DNA of 64,000 bases from NCBI RefSeq assembly GCF_900099975.1, contig NZ_FNEI01000001.1:124001-188000 (forward strand), in the 5' to 3' direction. Origin of the DNA: Arthrobacter cupressi (GTDB lineage: Bacteria; Actinomycetota; Actinomycetes; Actinomycetales; Micrococcaceae). Under the pieces are notes generated by a model. That model saw nothing but the letters and a program-made list of their open reading frames with translations. It searched no databases and was not told the DNA's origin. This document shows, one piece after another, positions 33,092 to 42,562 of the stretch (position 1 is its first letter; every line of letters starts with the position of its first letter). The position numbers and the translations under genes were made by a program.

Positions 33092-36033
33092 CGTCCCAGA
33101 ACGCCCGCCTCGCCAACGGCGGCCGCATCGACCGCAGTATTTCCTGGCGCTTCACCGTGGACGGCCAGGAATACACCGGCCACCCGGGTGACACCCTCGC
33201 CTCGGCACTGCTCGCCAACGGCCGCGTCGCCGTCGGCAACTCCCTCTACGAGGACCGCCCGCGCGGCATCATGTCCGCCGGGGTCGAGGAATCCAACGCC
33301 CTGGTGAAGATCGCCGCCCGCTTCCCGGGCCACGTGGCCGAATCCATGCTCCCGGCCACCACCGTGTCCCTCGTGGACGGGCTGAAGGCCGAGCTCCTGA
33401 ACGGCCTCGGCAAGCTCGACCCCAACGAGGACAAGGCCGAATACGACAAGAAGTACGTCCACACGGACGTGCTGGTGATCGGTGGTGGTGTCGCAGGACT
33501 CTCCGCCGCCCGTGAAGCCGTCCGCACCGGCGCCCGCGTGATCCTCATCGACGACCAGCCCGAACTCGGCGGCGCCCTGCTCTCGGGATCCACCGCCCCC
33601 GGCCTGGTCGAGGAAATCGAAGGCAAGCCGGCTCTGGAATGGGTGGCCGACGTCGAAGCCGAACTGGTGTCCGCCGCCGAATGCACGGTGCTGAACCGCA
33701 CCACCGCTTTCGGCGCCTACGACTCCAACTACGTGATCGCCGCCCAGAACCGCACGGACCACCTCACCGTTCCCGCGGCCGACGGCGTCTCCCGCCAGCG
33801 CATCTGGCACATCCGCGCCGCCCAGGTGGTCCTGGCCCCCGGCGCCCACGAGCGCCCGCTGGTGTTCGAGAACAACGACCGCCCCGGCATCATGCTCGCC
33901 TCGGCCGTGCGCAGCTACCTGAACCGCTACGCCGTCGCCGCAGGCTCCCGCGTGGTCATCAGCACCACCAACGACTCCGCCTACGCCCTCGCCGCGGACC
34001 TGCAGGCCGCCGGCGTCAAGGTCGCCGCAGTCGTGGACGCCCGGCCCCAGCTGAGCGCCACCGCCGCGGCAACCGTGGAGCAGGGCATCCGCGTCCTGAT
34101 CGGCAGCGCCGTCGCGGACACCACCGGCAACGGCGAAGGCGGCCGCGTGGACAGCGTCACCGTCCGCAGCATCAACGACGACGGCGAGCTCACCTCCGGC
34201 GTCGAGCAGTTCGCCTGCGACCTGCTGGCCGTCTCCGGCGGCTGGAGCCCCGTGGTCCACCTCCACAGCCAGCGCCAGGGCAAGCTGCGCTGGGACGAAG
34301 ACCTGGCAGGCTTCGTGCCGAGCACCGTGGTCAAGGACCAGCAGGTGGTCGGTGCCGGCCGCGGCAGCTACGAACTGGCCGACTGCCTGGCCGAGGGCAT
34401 CAGCGCCGGCGCAGCCGCAGCGATCGCCGCCGGCTTCAGCAGCAGCACCGTCCCCGCCGAAGCCAAGGCCCCTGTCGCCTCCGCACCGACCCGCCAGCTG
34501 TGGCTCATTCCGGGCCAGCAGGGCACCGCAGGGGAGTGGCACAACCACTTCGTGGACTTCCAGCGCGACCAGTCCGTGGCGGACGTCCTCCGTTCCACCG
34601 GCGCCGGCATGCGTTCGGTGGAACACGTCAAGCGCTACACTTCCATCAGCACCGCCAACGACCAGGGCAAGACCTCCGGCGTCAACGCGATCGGCGTCAT
34701 CGCCGCAGCTTTGAAGGCCGAAGGCGCCGCCGCTGCGGGCATCGGTGAAATCGGCACCACCACCTACCGCGCACCGTTCACCCCGGTGGCCTTCGCGGCA
34801 CTGGCCGGACGCCAGCGCGGCGAGCTGTTCGACCCGGCCCGCGTCACCTCCATCCACCCGTGGCACGTAGAGCACGGCGCCCTGTTCGAAGACGTCGGAC
34901 AGTGGAAGCGCCCGTGGTACTACCCGCAGGCGGGCGAGGACATGGACACCGCCGTGCTGCGCGAATGCGCCGCCGTACGCGAGTCCGTGGGCTTCATGGA
35001 CGCCACCACCCTCGGCAAGATCGAGATCCGGGGCAAGGATGCCGGCGAATTCCTCAACCGCGTCTACACCAACGCCTTCAAGAAGCTCGCCCCGGGTTCG
35101 GCCCGCTACGGTGTCATGTGCACCCCGGACGGCATGATCTTCGACGACGGCGTGACCCTGCGCCTGGACGAGGACCGCTTCTTCATGACGACCACCACCG
35201 GCGGCGCTGCCAAGGTGCTGGACTGGCTGGAAGAATGGCACCAGACCGAGTGGCCGGAACTGGACGTGGACTGCACCTCGGTGACCGAGCAGTGGAGCAC
35301 CGTGGCAGTCGTCGGACCGAAGTCCCGCGCCGTGATCGCCAAGGTCGCCCCCGAGCTGGCTGTGGACGGCGGGCTGGACGCGGAGAACTTCCCGTTCATG
35401 ACCTTCCGCGAAACCACCCTGGCCTCCGGTGTCCGGGCCCGCGTCTGCCGGATCTCCTTCTCCGGTGAACTGGCCTACGAAATCAACGTGCCGTCCTGGT
35501 ACGGCCTGAACGTCTGGGAAGCAGTGGCCGCGGCCGGCGCCGAGTTCAACATCACCCCCTACGGCACCGAGACCATGCACGTGCTGCGCGCCGAGAAGGG
35601 CTACCCGATCGTCGGACAGGACACCGACGGCACGGTCACCCCGCAGGATGCAGGCATGGAGTGGATCGTCTCCAAGGCCAAGGACTTTATCGGCAAGCGC
35701 TCCTACAGCCGGGTGGACGCCCAGCGCGAGGACCGCAAGCACCTGGTCAGCGTGCTCCCGGTGGACGGCTCGCTCCGTCTGCCCGAAGGCACCCAGCTGG
35801 TGGAGAAGGGCATCGCAGTCAACCCCGCCTACGGCCCCGTCCCGATGGAAGGCTTCGTGACCTCGAGCTACCACAGCGCAGCACTCGGCCGTTCCTTCGG
35901 CCTGGCCCTGATCCGCAACGGCCGCAACCGCATCGGCGAGACCCTGGTGGCCGCCGTCGGAGATCAGCTCGTGGACGTGACGGTCGGCGAAACAGTACTT
36001 TTCGACCCTGAAGGGAACCGCAAAGATGGTTGA
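33088..36033 (+). CDS. soxA: Sarcosine oxidase alpha subunit
   Basis: The large 981-residue subunit has an N-terminal ferredoxin-like fold ([20 protein letters not shown]), an NAD-binding nucleotide fold ([17 protein letters not shown] near residue 128-144) and a C-terminal GcvT-like THF domain (about 590-970) with [13 protein letters not shown] and [15 protein letters not shown]. The complex oxidises sarcosine to glycine and H2O2 and channels the methyl group to THF. Size is typical (950-1000). GTG start coupled to soxD; its end overlaps soxG by 8 bases. Confidence 0.95.
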   Translation: MTSQNARLANGGRIDRSISWRFTVDGQEYTGHPGDTLASALLANGRVAVGNSLYEDRPRGIMSAGVEESNALVKIAARFPGHVAESMLPATTVSLVDGLKAELLNGLGKLDPNEDKAEYDKKYVHTDVLVIGGGVAGLSAAREAVRTGARVILIDDQPELGGALLSGSTAPGLVEEIEGKPALEWVADVEAELVSAAECTVLNRTTAFGAYDSNYVIAAQNRTDHLTVPAADGVSRQRIWHIRAAQVVLAPGAHERPLVFENNDRPGIMLASAVRSYLNRYAVAAGSRVVISTTNDSAYALAADLQAAGVKVAAVVDARPQLSATAAATVEQGIRVLIGSAVADTTGNGEGGRVDSVTVRSINDDGELTSGVEQFACDLLAVSGGWSPVVHLHSQRQGKLRWDEDLAGFVPSTVVKDQQVVGAGRGSYELADCLAEGISAGAAAAIAAGFSSSTVPAEAKAPVASAPTRQLWLIPGQQGTAGEWHNHFVDFQRDQSVADVLRSTGAGMRSVEHVKRYTSISTANDQGKTSGVNAIGVIAAALKAEGAAAAGIGEIGTTTYRAPFTPVAFAALAGRQRGELFDPARVTSIHPWHVEHGALFEDVGQWKRPWYYPQAGEDMDTAVLRECAAVRESVGFMDATTLGKIEIRGKDAGEFLNRVYTNAFKKLAPGSARYGVMCTPDGMIFDDGVTLRLDEDRFFMTTTTGGAAKVLDWLEEWHQTEWPELDVDCTSVTEQWSTVAVVGPKSRAVIAKVAPELAVDGGLDAENFPFMTFRETTLASGVRARVCRISFSGELAYEINVPSWYGLNVWEAVAAAGAEFNITPYGTETMHVLRAEKGYPIVGQDTDGTVTPQDAGMEWIVSKAKDFIGKRSYSRVDAQREDRKHLVSVLPVDGSLRLPEGTQLVEKGIAVNPAYGPVPMEGFVTSSYHSAALGRSFGLALIRNGRNRIGETLVAAVGDQLVDVTVGETVLFDPEGNRKDG

Positions 36034-36664
36034 GACAGCAGCAGCAACCGCCAGCAACAACGGAGTCCGGGAGGCCCGCCGCAGCCCGGCCGCGCACCTC
36101 GCAGGGATCTTTGAGGCCGCTTCGCTTGCCGGCGTCGCGGAGATCAAGGAGATCCCGTTCCGGACCATGGCCGGTATCCGCGTCCAGCGGGCCAGCGAAG
36201 CCGGCGCCCGCATCGCCTCGGTGTCCGGCGGCCTGCCGGCCACCTGTGGCGAGGTCGCCGGGAACGGCGCCGTGTCCGTTCTGTGGCTCGGCCCGGCCGA
36301 GTTCCTGGTGATCGCCCCCGAAAACGCCCACGAGTCCCTGGGCGGGGACCTGCTCCCGGCCCTGACCGAGGCGCTCGGCGATGGCCAGGGCCAGGTGGTG
36401 GACCTTTCGGCGAACCGCACGGTCTTCGAACTCTCCGGCCTCCGGGCCCGCGACGTCCTGGAAAAGGGCTGCTCCCTGGACCTGCACCCGCGCTCCTTCA
36501 AGACCGGCACCGCCCTCGCCACCGAGATCGGCCACATCCCGGTGATCCTGTGGAAGCGCGGCGACGACACCTTCGAGGTGCTGCCCCGGGCGTCCTTCGC
36601 CGACTACCTGGGCCGCTGGCTGGTGGACGGCATGCGTGAATTCGCTTCGCCGGAGGTGCCGTGA
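36026..36664 (+). CDS. soxG: Sarcosine oxidase gamma subunit
   Basis: The 212-residue subunit has GcvT-like character, with the conserved [12 protein letters not shown] and [13 protein letters not shown] segments and the end [19 protein letters not shown]. It lacks its own cofactor motif and acts structurally in the SoxBDAG tetramer. Overlaps soxA by 8 bases and purU by a few bases, so the whole set is translated as one unit. Confidence 0.93.
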   Translation: MVETAAATASNNGVREARRSPAAHLAGIFEAASLAGVAEIKEIPFRTMAGIRVQRASEAGARIASVSGGLPATCGEVAGNGAVSVLWLGPAEFLVIAPENAHESLGGDLLPALTEALGDGQGQVVDLSANRTVFELSGLRARDVLEKGCSLDLHPRSFKTGTALATEIGHIPVILWKRGDDTFEVLPRASFADYLGRWLVDGMREFASPEVP

Positions 36665-37563
36665 TGACCGCCCCCGCCACCGAGCGCGGCACCGGCTCCA
36701 GCGCCGAGACCACCGTTGAGCATGTCCTGACCCTGGACTGCGCGGAAACCCCGGGCATCGTCCACGCGGTCTCCGGCTTCCTGCTGGAGCACGGCTGCGA
36801 CATCGTGGACAACAAGCAGTTCGGCTCCCGCGACGACGCGCACTTCTTCATGCGGGTGCACTTCTCCTCCACGGGGGACGACTCCACGCTGGACACCCTG
36901 CGGGAAGCCTTCGGGCCGATCGCGGAGAAGTTCGGGATGCGCTGGCAGCTGGAACGCCACGGGTCCAAGCGCCGGGTGCTGATCATGGTCTCCAAGTTCG
37001 GGCACTGCCTGAACGACCTGCTGTTCCGGGCCCGCGTGGGTGAACTGCCCATCGACATCGTCGGCGTCGTATCCAACCACACGGACCATCAGGGGCTTGC
37101 CGAATGGCACGGCATCCCGTTCTTCCACATTCCTGTCAACGCGGAGATCAAGCCGCAGGCCGAGGCCCGGCTGCTGGAGATCATCGACGAACTGGACGTG
37201 GAACTGGTGGTCCTGGCCCGCTACATGCAGGTGCTCAGTGACGACCTGGCCCGCAAGCTGGACGGCCGTGCCATCAACATCCACCACTCCTTCCTGCCGA
37301 GCTTCAAGGGCGCCAAGCCGTACCACCAGGCCTACGCCCGCGGCGTGAAGACGGTGGGTGCCACGGCGCACTACGTCAACGGGGAACTGGACGAAGGGCC
37401 GATCATCGCCCAGCAGGTCCAGGACGTGGACCACACCTATGGTCCGGAGGACCTCGTGGCCGTGGGCCGCGACTCCGAATGCAAGGCCCTTAGCAATGCG
37501 GTGCGCTGGCACTGCGAGGGCCGCGTGATCTTGCAGGGGAACCGGACGGTAGTCCTCAAGTAG
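36661..37563 (+). CDS. purU: Formyltetrahydrofolate deformylase, paralogue 2
   Basis: This 300-residue PurU has an ACT domain (about 18-100) and catalytic NIHHSFLPSFKGAKPYHQA plus ELDEGPIIAQQV. It could start at GTG 36661 or ATG 36664; both overlap the soxG stop. It is last in glyA-soxBDAG-purU and is clearly diverged from the copy at 19546 although active-site segments are the same. It would turn excess formyl-THF from sarcosine demethylation into formate and free THF. Confidence 0.93.
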   Translation: MMTAPATERGTGSSAETTVEHVLTLDCAETPGIVHAVSGFLLEHGCDIVDNKQFGSRDDAHFFMRVHFSSTGDDSTLDTLREAFGPIAEKFGMRWQLERHGSKRRVLIMVSKFGHCLNDLLFRARVGELPIDIVGVVSNHTDHQGLAEWHGIPFFHIPVNAEIKPQAEARLLEIIDELDVELVVLARYMQVLSDDLARKLDGRAINIHHSFLPSFKGAKPYHQAYARGVKTVGATAHYVNGELDEGPIIAQQVQDVDHTYGPEDLVAVGRDSECKALSNAVRWHCEGRVILQGNRTVVLK

Positions 37564-37606
37564 GACCCGGATCCCCGCAACAAAGCCTGTTCACGGGAAG
37601 CAGGAA

Positions 37607-37640
37607 ATGCCCGACGGCGGTTCGCACCGCCGTCGGGCAT
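37607..37640. terminator. Bidirectional terminator after the sox operon
   Basis: ATGCCCGACGGCGG and CCGCCGTCGGGCAT form a perfect 14-bp stem with loop TTCGCA, followed by CTTGCGTTT. It separates convergent purU and the protease gene. The arm is shared with hairpins at 40694 and 46114. Confidence 0.88.
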
Positions 37641-37656
37641 CTTGCGTTTAAGGCGC

Positions 37657-38583
37657 TTAGAGGTCGTCGCGGCAGGGGGCCGAGTGCAGCTTATAGAGCC
37701 CTGTGAGGTCCCCGGCGGCCAGGCCGTCCGGGGCGCCGATTTCCGGGTACATCAGCTGGACCGGATCGTCTACGTGGTCCAGGCCCACCACATGGCCCAG
37801 TTCGTGCTGCATGACCGCCGAGACGTAGTCCGCCCCACCGGGCAGGGCCAGGAGTTCGGTGATCTGCGGGGTGTCCAGGTCCAGCCGGCCCGAGACGTAG
37901 CTGCGCGGGCCGCCGCCGAAACTGTAGGCCGTGCTGCCGCCGGTGCCGATCACCTTCCCCGCCAGCGCCGGGGACGTTTCCGGCGTGGTCCAGGAAAGCA
38001 GCAGGGGCGCCCAGCGGTCGCCATACAACGCGGGCTGGTAGGCCTCACGTTTCTCCGAGGGTTTTTCCTTGGTGGTGCCGTCGTTGATGAACTTCAATCC
38101 CGTGGCGGCCGATATCTTCGCCACGGCATCCTCCAGCAGGCCTTCCGAGCCGGCCGGCGCGAGTTCGGCGTTGACCACATAGTGCACGGGACGGCAGGGG
38201 GAGTAGCCCACCGGGGTGCCGTCCGCGTTGGTGGCGAGGAATTTGTAGGAGCTGTTTTCCTCGGCCGGCTTCACGGGCGTGAGCAAGGGCTGCCCGGCCT
38301 CTTCCAGGCCCGGCGGCGGGGCGTCGTCATCCTGCTCCTTAGTGCCGCCCGGTGCCGCAGTACCCGCCGTTCCCGGTCGGGTGTTCGTTGCCGGGCTTTC
38401 CCGGGTGGCCCCCGGCAGCGCCGGGAACAGGGACGTGATGCGCGGATCGCCGCGCAGGAAGCCGCTGACCAGCAGCGCTACGACTGCCGCGATGGCCACC
38501 AGCAAGAGGTTGCGGAACAGGTGCATCCCGGTGCTGGGCCGCCGTGGCGGCCGCCCGCCGTCGGGCTCGAAATCCGGGTACAT
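37657..38583 (-). CDS. Membrane-anchored matrixin-like zinc metalloprotease
   Basis: The 308-residue protein has a short cytoplasmic Pro-rich head, one membrane span (about residues 21-42, LFRNLLLVAIAAVVALLVSG), a Thr/Gly/Pro-rich linker and an extracellular M10A-type catalytic domain ending in HELGHVVGLDHVDDPVQLMYP, the HExxHxxGxxH metzincin zinc motif with a following Met-turn. GGGAGCAGG precedes the ATG. Substrates unknown. Nothing links it to the betaine genes. Confidence 0.85.
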   Translation of the reverse strand: MYPDFEPDGGRPPRRPSTGMHLFRNLLLVAIAAVVALLVSGFLRGDPRITSLFPALPGATRESPATNTRPGTAGTAAPGGTKEQDDDAPPPGLEEAGQPLLTPVKPAEENSSYKFLATNADGTPVGYSPCRPVHYVVNAELAPAGSEGLLEDAVAKISAATGLKFINDGTTKEKPSEKREAYQPALYGDRWAPLLLSWTTPETSPALAGKVIGTGGSTAYSFGGGPRSYVSGRLDLDTPQITELLALPGGADYVSAVMQHELGHVVGLDHVDDPVQLMYPEIGAPDGLAAGDLTGLYKLHSAPCRDDL

Positions 38584-38623
38584 CCTGCTCCCTGTGTTGT
38601 AGACAAAGCGGCCGCGGTGCCGC

Positions 38624-39817
38624 CTAGCCTACGACAGTGCCGAAGAGCAGGCCCAGCCCGTAGGTCGCGGCGGCGGCGCCAAGGCCGATCGCCAGCTGCC
38701 GGAGGCCGCGTGTGAGGGGCGAGGTGCCGGAAAGCAGGCCGACGACGGCGCCCGTACCGAGGAGCGCGACGCCCACCAGAGTACCGGCCGTCACGAGCGC
38801 CGCGAAACCGCCCAGGCCGAAGATGAACGGCAGGATCGGCACGATGGCGCCGGACGCGAAGAAGCAGAAGCTGGACAACGCCGCGCCCCAGGCGGAACCG
38901 ACGGCCTCGTGCTCATCCGGGGCCTGGTCTTCCTCCGGGTGCAGGGACAGCGAAGGATCGCAGTCGCAGGAATAGACGCCCATGCGTTCGGCGGCACGGT
39001 GCTCGGCCGCCTCATGGCTCATGCCCCGGGCCAGGTAGACCAGCACCAGCTCGTTGTGCTCGATGTCCAGGGACGGCGCAGCGGAGAGCGTGACCTGCGT
39101 GGGCCGGGTGGCCTTGAGCAGTTCCAACTGGGAACGCACCGAGACGTATTCGCCGGCACCCATGGATAGCGCGCCGGCCAGCAGGCCCGCAACGCCGCTG
39201 AAGAGCACCACAGTGGTGGGGACGCCAGTGGCCGCCATGCCCATGACCAGGGACAGGTTGCTGACCAGGCCGTCGTTCGCACCGAAGACGGCGGCGCGGA
39301 AGGAACCCGAAAGCCGGTTGCGCCCGCGGGTGGCCAGGCCCCGGACCACCTCTTCGTGGATCTGTTCGTCCGCGGCCATGGCGCGGGTTGCGGCGGGATC
39401 GGTGGCGTAGGGGGAGCGGCTCTCGGCCCGCTGGGCGAGGGCCAGGACGAACACCGAGCCGAAATGCCGGGCCAGGAAGCCGAGCATCCGGCTGCGCGTG
39501 GATGCCGCCCGTGGCATGCCGGCTTGCTCGCCCAGAAGGCGAAGCCAGTGGGCTTCGTGGCGGCCTTCGGCCTCGGCGAGGGAAAGCAGGATTTCGCGTT
39601 CTTCGCCGTCGCGGCGTTGCGCCAGTTCACGGTACACGGCCGCTTCGGCGCGTTCATCGGCCAAATACTGCCGCCACCGTTTGATGTCTGCGGGGGAAGG
39701 GGCTTCCCTGTGCGTTTGCACTGTGCCTTTTGGCGTTTGCACTGTACTTTTCGGCGTTCGCACTGTGGCTCCTGGGTAGCGGGGGCGGTCTTGATTCGAC
39801 CCCTTGCAACCCCACAT
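38624..39817 (-). CDS. VIT1/CCC1-family Fe/Mn transporter with N-terminal ferritin-like domain
   Basis: The protein of up to 397 residues has an N-terminal rubrerythrin-like domain (about 45-170) with ERAEAAVYREL, EAEGRHEAHW and DEQIHEEVV metal-binding ExxH-type motifs, and a C-terminal VIT1 domain with VFGANDGLVSNLSLVMG and five membrane spans. It probably moves Fe2+/Mn2+ out of the cytoplasm. The start is uncertain: the ATG at 39817 has no ribosome site, and GTG codons in the tandem repeat (about 39764 and 39743) are alternatives; homology starts only near residue 40. Confidence 0.82.
   Translation of the reverse strand: MWGCKGSNQDRPRYPGATVRTPKSTVQTPKGTVQTHREAPSPADIKRWRQYLADERAEAAVYRELAQRRDGEEREILLSLAEAEGRHEAHWLRLLGEQAGMPRAASTRSRMLGFLARHFGSVFVLALAQRAESRSPYATDPAATRAMAADEQIHEEVVRGLATRGRNRLSGSFRAAVFGANDGLVSNLSLVMGMAATGVPTTVVLFSGVAGLLAGALSMGAGEYVSVRSQLELLKATRPTQVTLSAAPSLDIEHNELVLVYLARGMSHEAAEHRAAERMGVYSCDCDPSLSLHPEEDQAPDEHEAVGSAWGAALSSFCFFASGAIVPILPFIFGLGGFAALVTAGTLVGVALLGTGAVVGLLSGTSPLTRGLRQLAIGLGAAAATYGLGLLFGTVVG
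39713..39767 (-). repeat. 21-bp tandem repeats near the start of the VIT1 gene
   Basis: Two full units and a partial third of a 21-base repeat built on ACAGTGCAAACGCC encode the 7-residue repeats TVRTPKS, TVQTPKG and TVQTHRE. Being in frame, they lengthen a basic N-terminal stretch before the ferritin-like domain or are untranslated leader if a later GTG is used. Confidence 0.65.
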
Positions 39818-40018
39818 TAGCCCTAATTTTCGCGGTTTTTTGGCCGGTAATCCTCATCGTGGAGTTTCGGTACGCCTTAAATGCCCCGCCTTGGGGAGCA
39901 CCTTGACCGCCGGCAGGGGCAGTGCTCAGATGGAGGAACAGGGGCCACGGATTGGGCGCGGCCGTGCAACCGGCCGGACCGACCCGCAGCCCGCGGCACA
40001 TGAAGGGGAGGTTGCACC

Positions 40019-40210
40019 GTGGACAACACCGAAACACACGCCCGGCACCCTGATCGACCTACCGTGGAGTCGGATCCCGCCTACGACTACAGCGAGGACA
40101 TCGCGGTGGATGAGGAATGGGACGAAGAGGACGACGCCATTGACGAAGAGGAACGGGTGGTTCCGCTCGACGTCGACGAACACCGTGAGGACGAGGGCGA
40201 AGAAGAATAG
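40019..40210 (+). CDS. Small highly acidic protein
   Basis: The 63-residue protein is dominated by Asp and Glu (for example EEWDEEDDAIDEEE) with no hydrophobic core, so it should be largely unfolded and strongly negative. AAGGGGAGG lies 7 bases before the GTG start, supporting translation. The family is not recognised; such proteins may bind cations or basic proteins. Converges with the hypothetical gene at 40219 with only 8 bases between. Confidence 0.6.
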   Translation: MDNTETHARHPDRPTVESDPAYDYSEDIAVDEEWDEEDDAIDEEERVVPLDVDEHREDEGEEE

Positions 40211-40218
40211 CCCCAACG

Positions 40219-40503
40219 TCACTCCAGAATGAAGGACAGTTCCTTGCCAGCGCGGTAGCCACGCGCAGCAACGGCGAGGAGCAGTTTCCGCTCGGCCGGG
40301 AGCCAGAGCGCGGGCCGGACCGCCCGGGACAGCGCCCGGGTGAGAAGCAGCGGCTCCGCACAGCGGTGGAGTTCCTGCCTGCCGGCCACGAATAGCAGCA
40401 CCGTTCCGCTCGTGGCGTCGATACAGGGAATTACCGGCAAGGCCGTGGCGGGGGAGGTCCCAACGCGGATTGCGTCAACGTGGGTGGTGGCATCGAAGGG
40501 CAT
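40219..40503 (-). CDS. Conserved-looking hypothetical protein, 94 residues
   Basis: The ATG at 40503 begins MPFDATTHVDAIRVG and has CAGGAGAAGG immediately upstream. The sequence alternates beta-like stretches (GTVLLFVAGRQELHR) with an Arg/Leu-rich C-terminal helix and has no signal peptide or membrane span. No domain recognised. The codon pattern and ribosome site make it a probable gene. Confidence 0.6.
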   Translation of the reverse strand: MPFDATTHVDAIRVGTSPATALPVIPCIDATSGTVLLFVAGRQELHRCAEPLLLTRALSRAVRPALWLPAERKLLLAVAARGYRAGKELSFILE

Positions 40504-40693
40504 CGGCCTTCTCCTGGGGAGTTGCTCTTGCCTGGCCGGTTGTCTCTGGTCCGGTGCAGGCCGCTTCCTCATCCGAACCACCCGTGAACATGGGGTTGGC
40601 GCGTGGCCAGTCGGAGCTTGGCGCCACATCTCTTGAAGCTGGAATCACTGTAGCAGCGTCCCGCAGCACGGGAACCCCGGCCCGGGAACACGA

Positions 40694-40732
40694 CGACGGC
40701 GGCGCCACCTGCGAAAGGTGGCACCGCCGTCG
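40694..40732. terminator. Terminator downstream of the sodium symporter gene
   Basis: GACGGCGG-C-GCCACCT pairs with AGGTGGC-A-CCGCCGTC, a 15-bp stem with one mismatch and a 5-base loop. It follows the symporter stop by 30 bases in its reading direction. The remaining sequence between 40504 and 40761 shows no gene. Confidence 0.75.
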
Positions 40733-40761
40733 GGCGTTCTTATGCTGGGAGCCGCCGGTGA

Positions 40762-42303
40762 TTAGTGGCCGGTGTGGCTGGCCACGGGATGGGCGTCCAG
40801 GGGCAGTTCCTCGGAGACGGCCCCGGCAACCCGGCGCTCCCACGCCTCGTGGACGTCCGGGTCCGTGGGCGGCGTCAGCAGCGACACCACCACATAGGTG
40901 ACAAGCGATGCGCCCAGGCCCCAGTAGATGGGCTCGTTGGCGTAGACGCCGTCGGCGCTCGGGATGATTCCCACGGCGTACATGATCAGCAGCGCCAGGG
41001 TCAGCACGGACCCGACCGCCATCGACCAGGCGGCGCCGATGCCGGTGCCGCGCTTCCAGACCAAGCCGCCGAGGATCGCGACCAGCAGGCCGCCCACCAG
41101 GATGTCGTAGGCGATGGTCAGGGCGACCACCACGTCCTGCGCCGCCATGGAGATCAGGACGGCGAGGATGCCCAGGCCCAGGACCCAGTAGCGGTTGGCC
41201 TTGACGTCATGCTCGGGGTTCTCGGTGTCGTCGGTGTGGATGGTCTTGCCGAACCAGCTGGCCACGAACGGCACCACGTCGGCGCGGGCCACGGTGGCGG
41301 CGGCGATCAGCGCGCCGGAGGCGGTGGACATCATGGCTGCCACGGCGGCGGCCATGACCAGGCCGCCGATGCCGATCGGGAGCAGGTGCGTGGCAACTTC
41401 GGCGTAGACAACGTCCTTGCCGAGGTTGGTGACGTCGATGTCCGGCAGGGCCACGCGGGCGGCCAGGCCGATCACGGCGCCGGCCAGGCCGTAGAGGATG
41501 CAGTACACACCGGCGGTGGCGCCGCCCCAGCGGGCAACCTTGGGGGTCTTGGCGGTGAAGACGCGCTGCCAGATGTCCTGGCCGATCAGCAGGCCAAGGG
41601 TGTAGACGACGAAGTAGGTGATGATGGTCTGCGTGCCGATGCCGTCGAGCCGGAAGAAGCTGGCGTCAACGCGCTCGCGGATGCCGTCCAGGCCGCCCGC
41701 CGCGTTCAGGGCGAAGGGCAGCATGAGCACGAAGATGCCCACGGTCTTGATGATGAACTGGACCTGGTCTGCCAAGGTGATGGACCACATGCCGCCGATC
41801 GTGGAGTAGACCAGCACGATCGCGCCGCCGACGGCGATGGCGAGCCAGCGTTCCCAATCGAAGAGGACCACGAAGATGGTGGCGTAGGCACCGGTCGAGG
41901 TGGCGCACAGCATCAGGGTGTAGGCCAGCATCACGATGCCCGAGGTCTGGGTGGCCTGCTGGCCGTACCGCAGGCTGAGCATCTGGGAGACGGTGTAGAT
42001 CTTGAGCCGCTGGATGGTCCCGGCGAAGAGCAGGCTGAGCAGGAGGACGCCGGCGCCGATGGCCACGACGAGCCACATGCCGGAGATGCCGAATTTGTAG
42101 CCGAGCCCGACGCCGCCCACCGTTGAGGCGCCGCCGAGGACCACCGCGGCCATGGTTCCGGTATAGAGGAAGGGGCCCAGGCGGCGGCCGGCCACCAGGA
42201 AGTCGCTGTTGTTCTTGGTGCGGGACTTGCCCCACCAGCCAAAGGCCAGCATGGCCAGCAGGTACACCACCACAATGGCGATGTTGACGATCGATGAGTC
42301 CAT
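40762..42303 (-). CDS. Sodium:solute symporter (SSS family)
   Basis: The 513-residue protein has about 13 membrane spans, an N-terminal SSS signature region (GWWGKSRTKNNSDFLVAGRRLG), VLGGASTVGGVGLGYKFG and the conserved YSTIGGMWSITLADQVQF. CAGGAG precedes the ATG. The last 30 residues are a soluble His/Asp-containing tail. It is divergent from an XRE-cupin regulator, so probably induced by its substrate. Substrate unclear; proline, pantothenate and polyamine-type SSS members look similar. Confidence 0.88.
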   Translation of the reverse strand: MDSSIVNIAIVVVYLLAMLAFGWWGKSRTKNNSDFLVAGRRLGPFLYTGTMAAVVLGGASTVGGVGLGYKFGISGMWLVVAIGAGVLLLSLLFAGTIQRLKIYTVSQMLSLRYGQQATQTSGIVMLAYTLMLCATSTGAYATIFVVLFDWERWLAIAVGGAIVLVYSTIGGMWSITLADQVQFIIKTVGIFVLMLPFALNAAGGLDGIRERVDASFFRLDGIGTQTIITYFVVYTLGLLIGQDIWQRVFTAKTPKVARWGGATAGVYCILYGLAGAVIGLAARVALPDIDVTNLGKDVVYAEVATHLLPIGIGGLVMAAAVAAMMSTASGALIAAATVARADVVPFVASWFGKTIHTDDTENPEHDVKANRYWVLGLGILAVLISMAAQDVVVALTIAYDILVGGLLVAILGGLVWKRGTGIGAAWSMAVGSVLTLALLIMYAVGIIPSADGVYANEPIYWGLGASLVTYVVVSLLTPPTDPDVHEAWERRVAGAVSEELPLDAHPVASHTGH

Positions 42304-42420
42304 ATCGGCTCCTGGGGATATTCGCAGCGGCCGGGTTCCGGTTCCATGACAGCGCCGGTGTCATGAGGACGATCCGCGATGCGGTGTGTTGGGGAGAAAG
42401 GTGCGCCATTTGCCTAGAAG

Positions 42421-42434
42421 GCAACACTTGTTGC
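42421..42434. promoter_or_regulatory. Palindrome in the symporter/XRE divergent gap
   Basis: GCAACA-CT-TGTTGC is a perfect 6-2-6 inverted repeat 118 bases from the symporter start and 129 from the regulator start. A second one, GGCCCA/TGGGCC at 42518-42535, directly follows a TACTAT -10-like box (42512-42517) before the regulator. Both are candidate XRE-cupin sites. Confidence 0.45.
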
Positions 42435-42562
42435 ATGAAAGGATATGTAGTGATCGGCGTAACAGTCAAGGACGGGTGCTTGCGCCGGGCAAGGTCCAAG
42501 GCGGCGCCGGATACTATGGCCCAAATGACTGGGCCGCACTTTTCGGCCTGAAAGGTTCGTGA

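Noticed and set aside
33013..36570. 1185-codon open frame on the minus strand opposite soxA-soxG
   Set aside because: Mirror of the sox genes caused by third-position GC; no motif, no ribosome site.
42294..42551. 85-codon ORF in the symporter/XRE gap
   Set aside because: No ribosome site, overlaps the symporter start and the palindromic promoter region, and shows no protein-like pattern.
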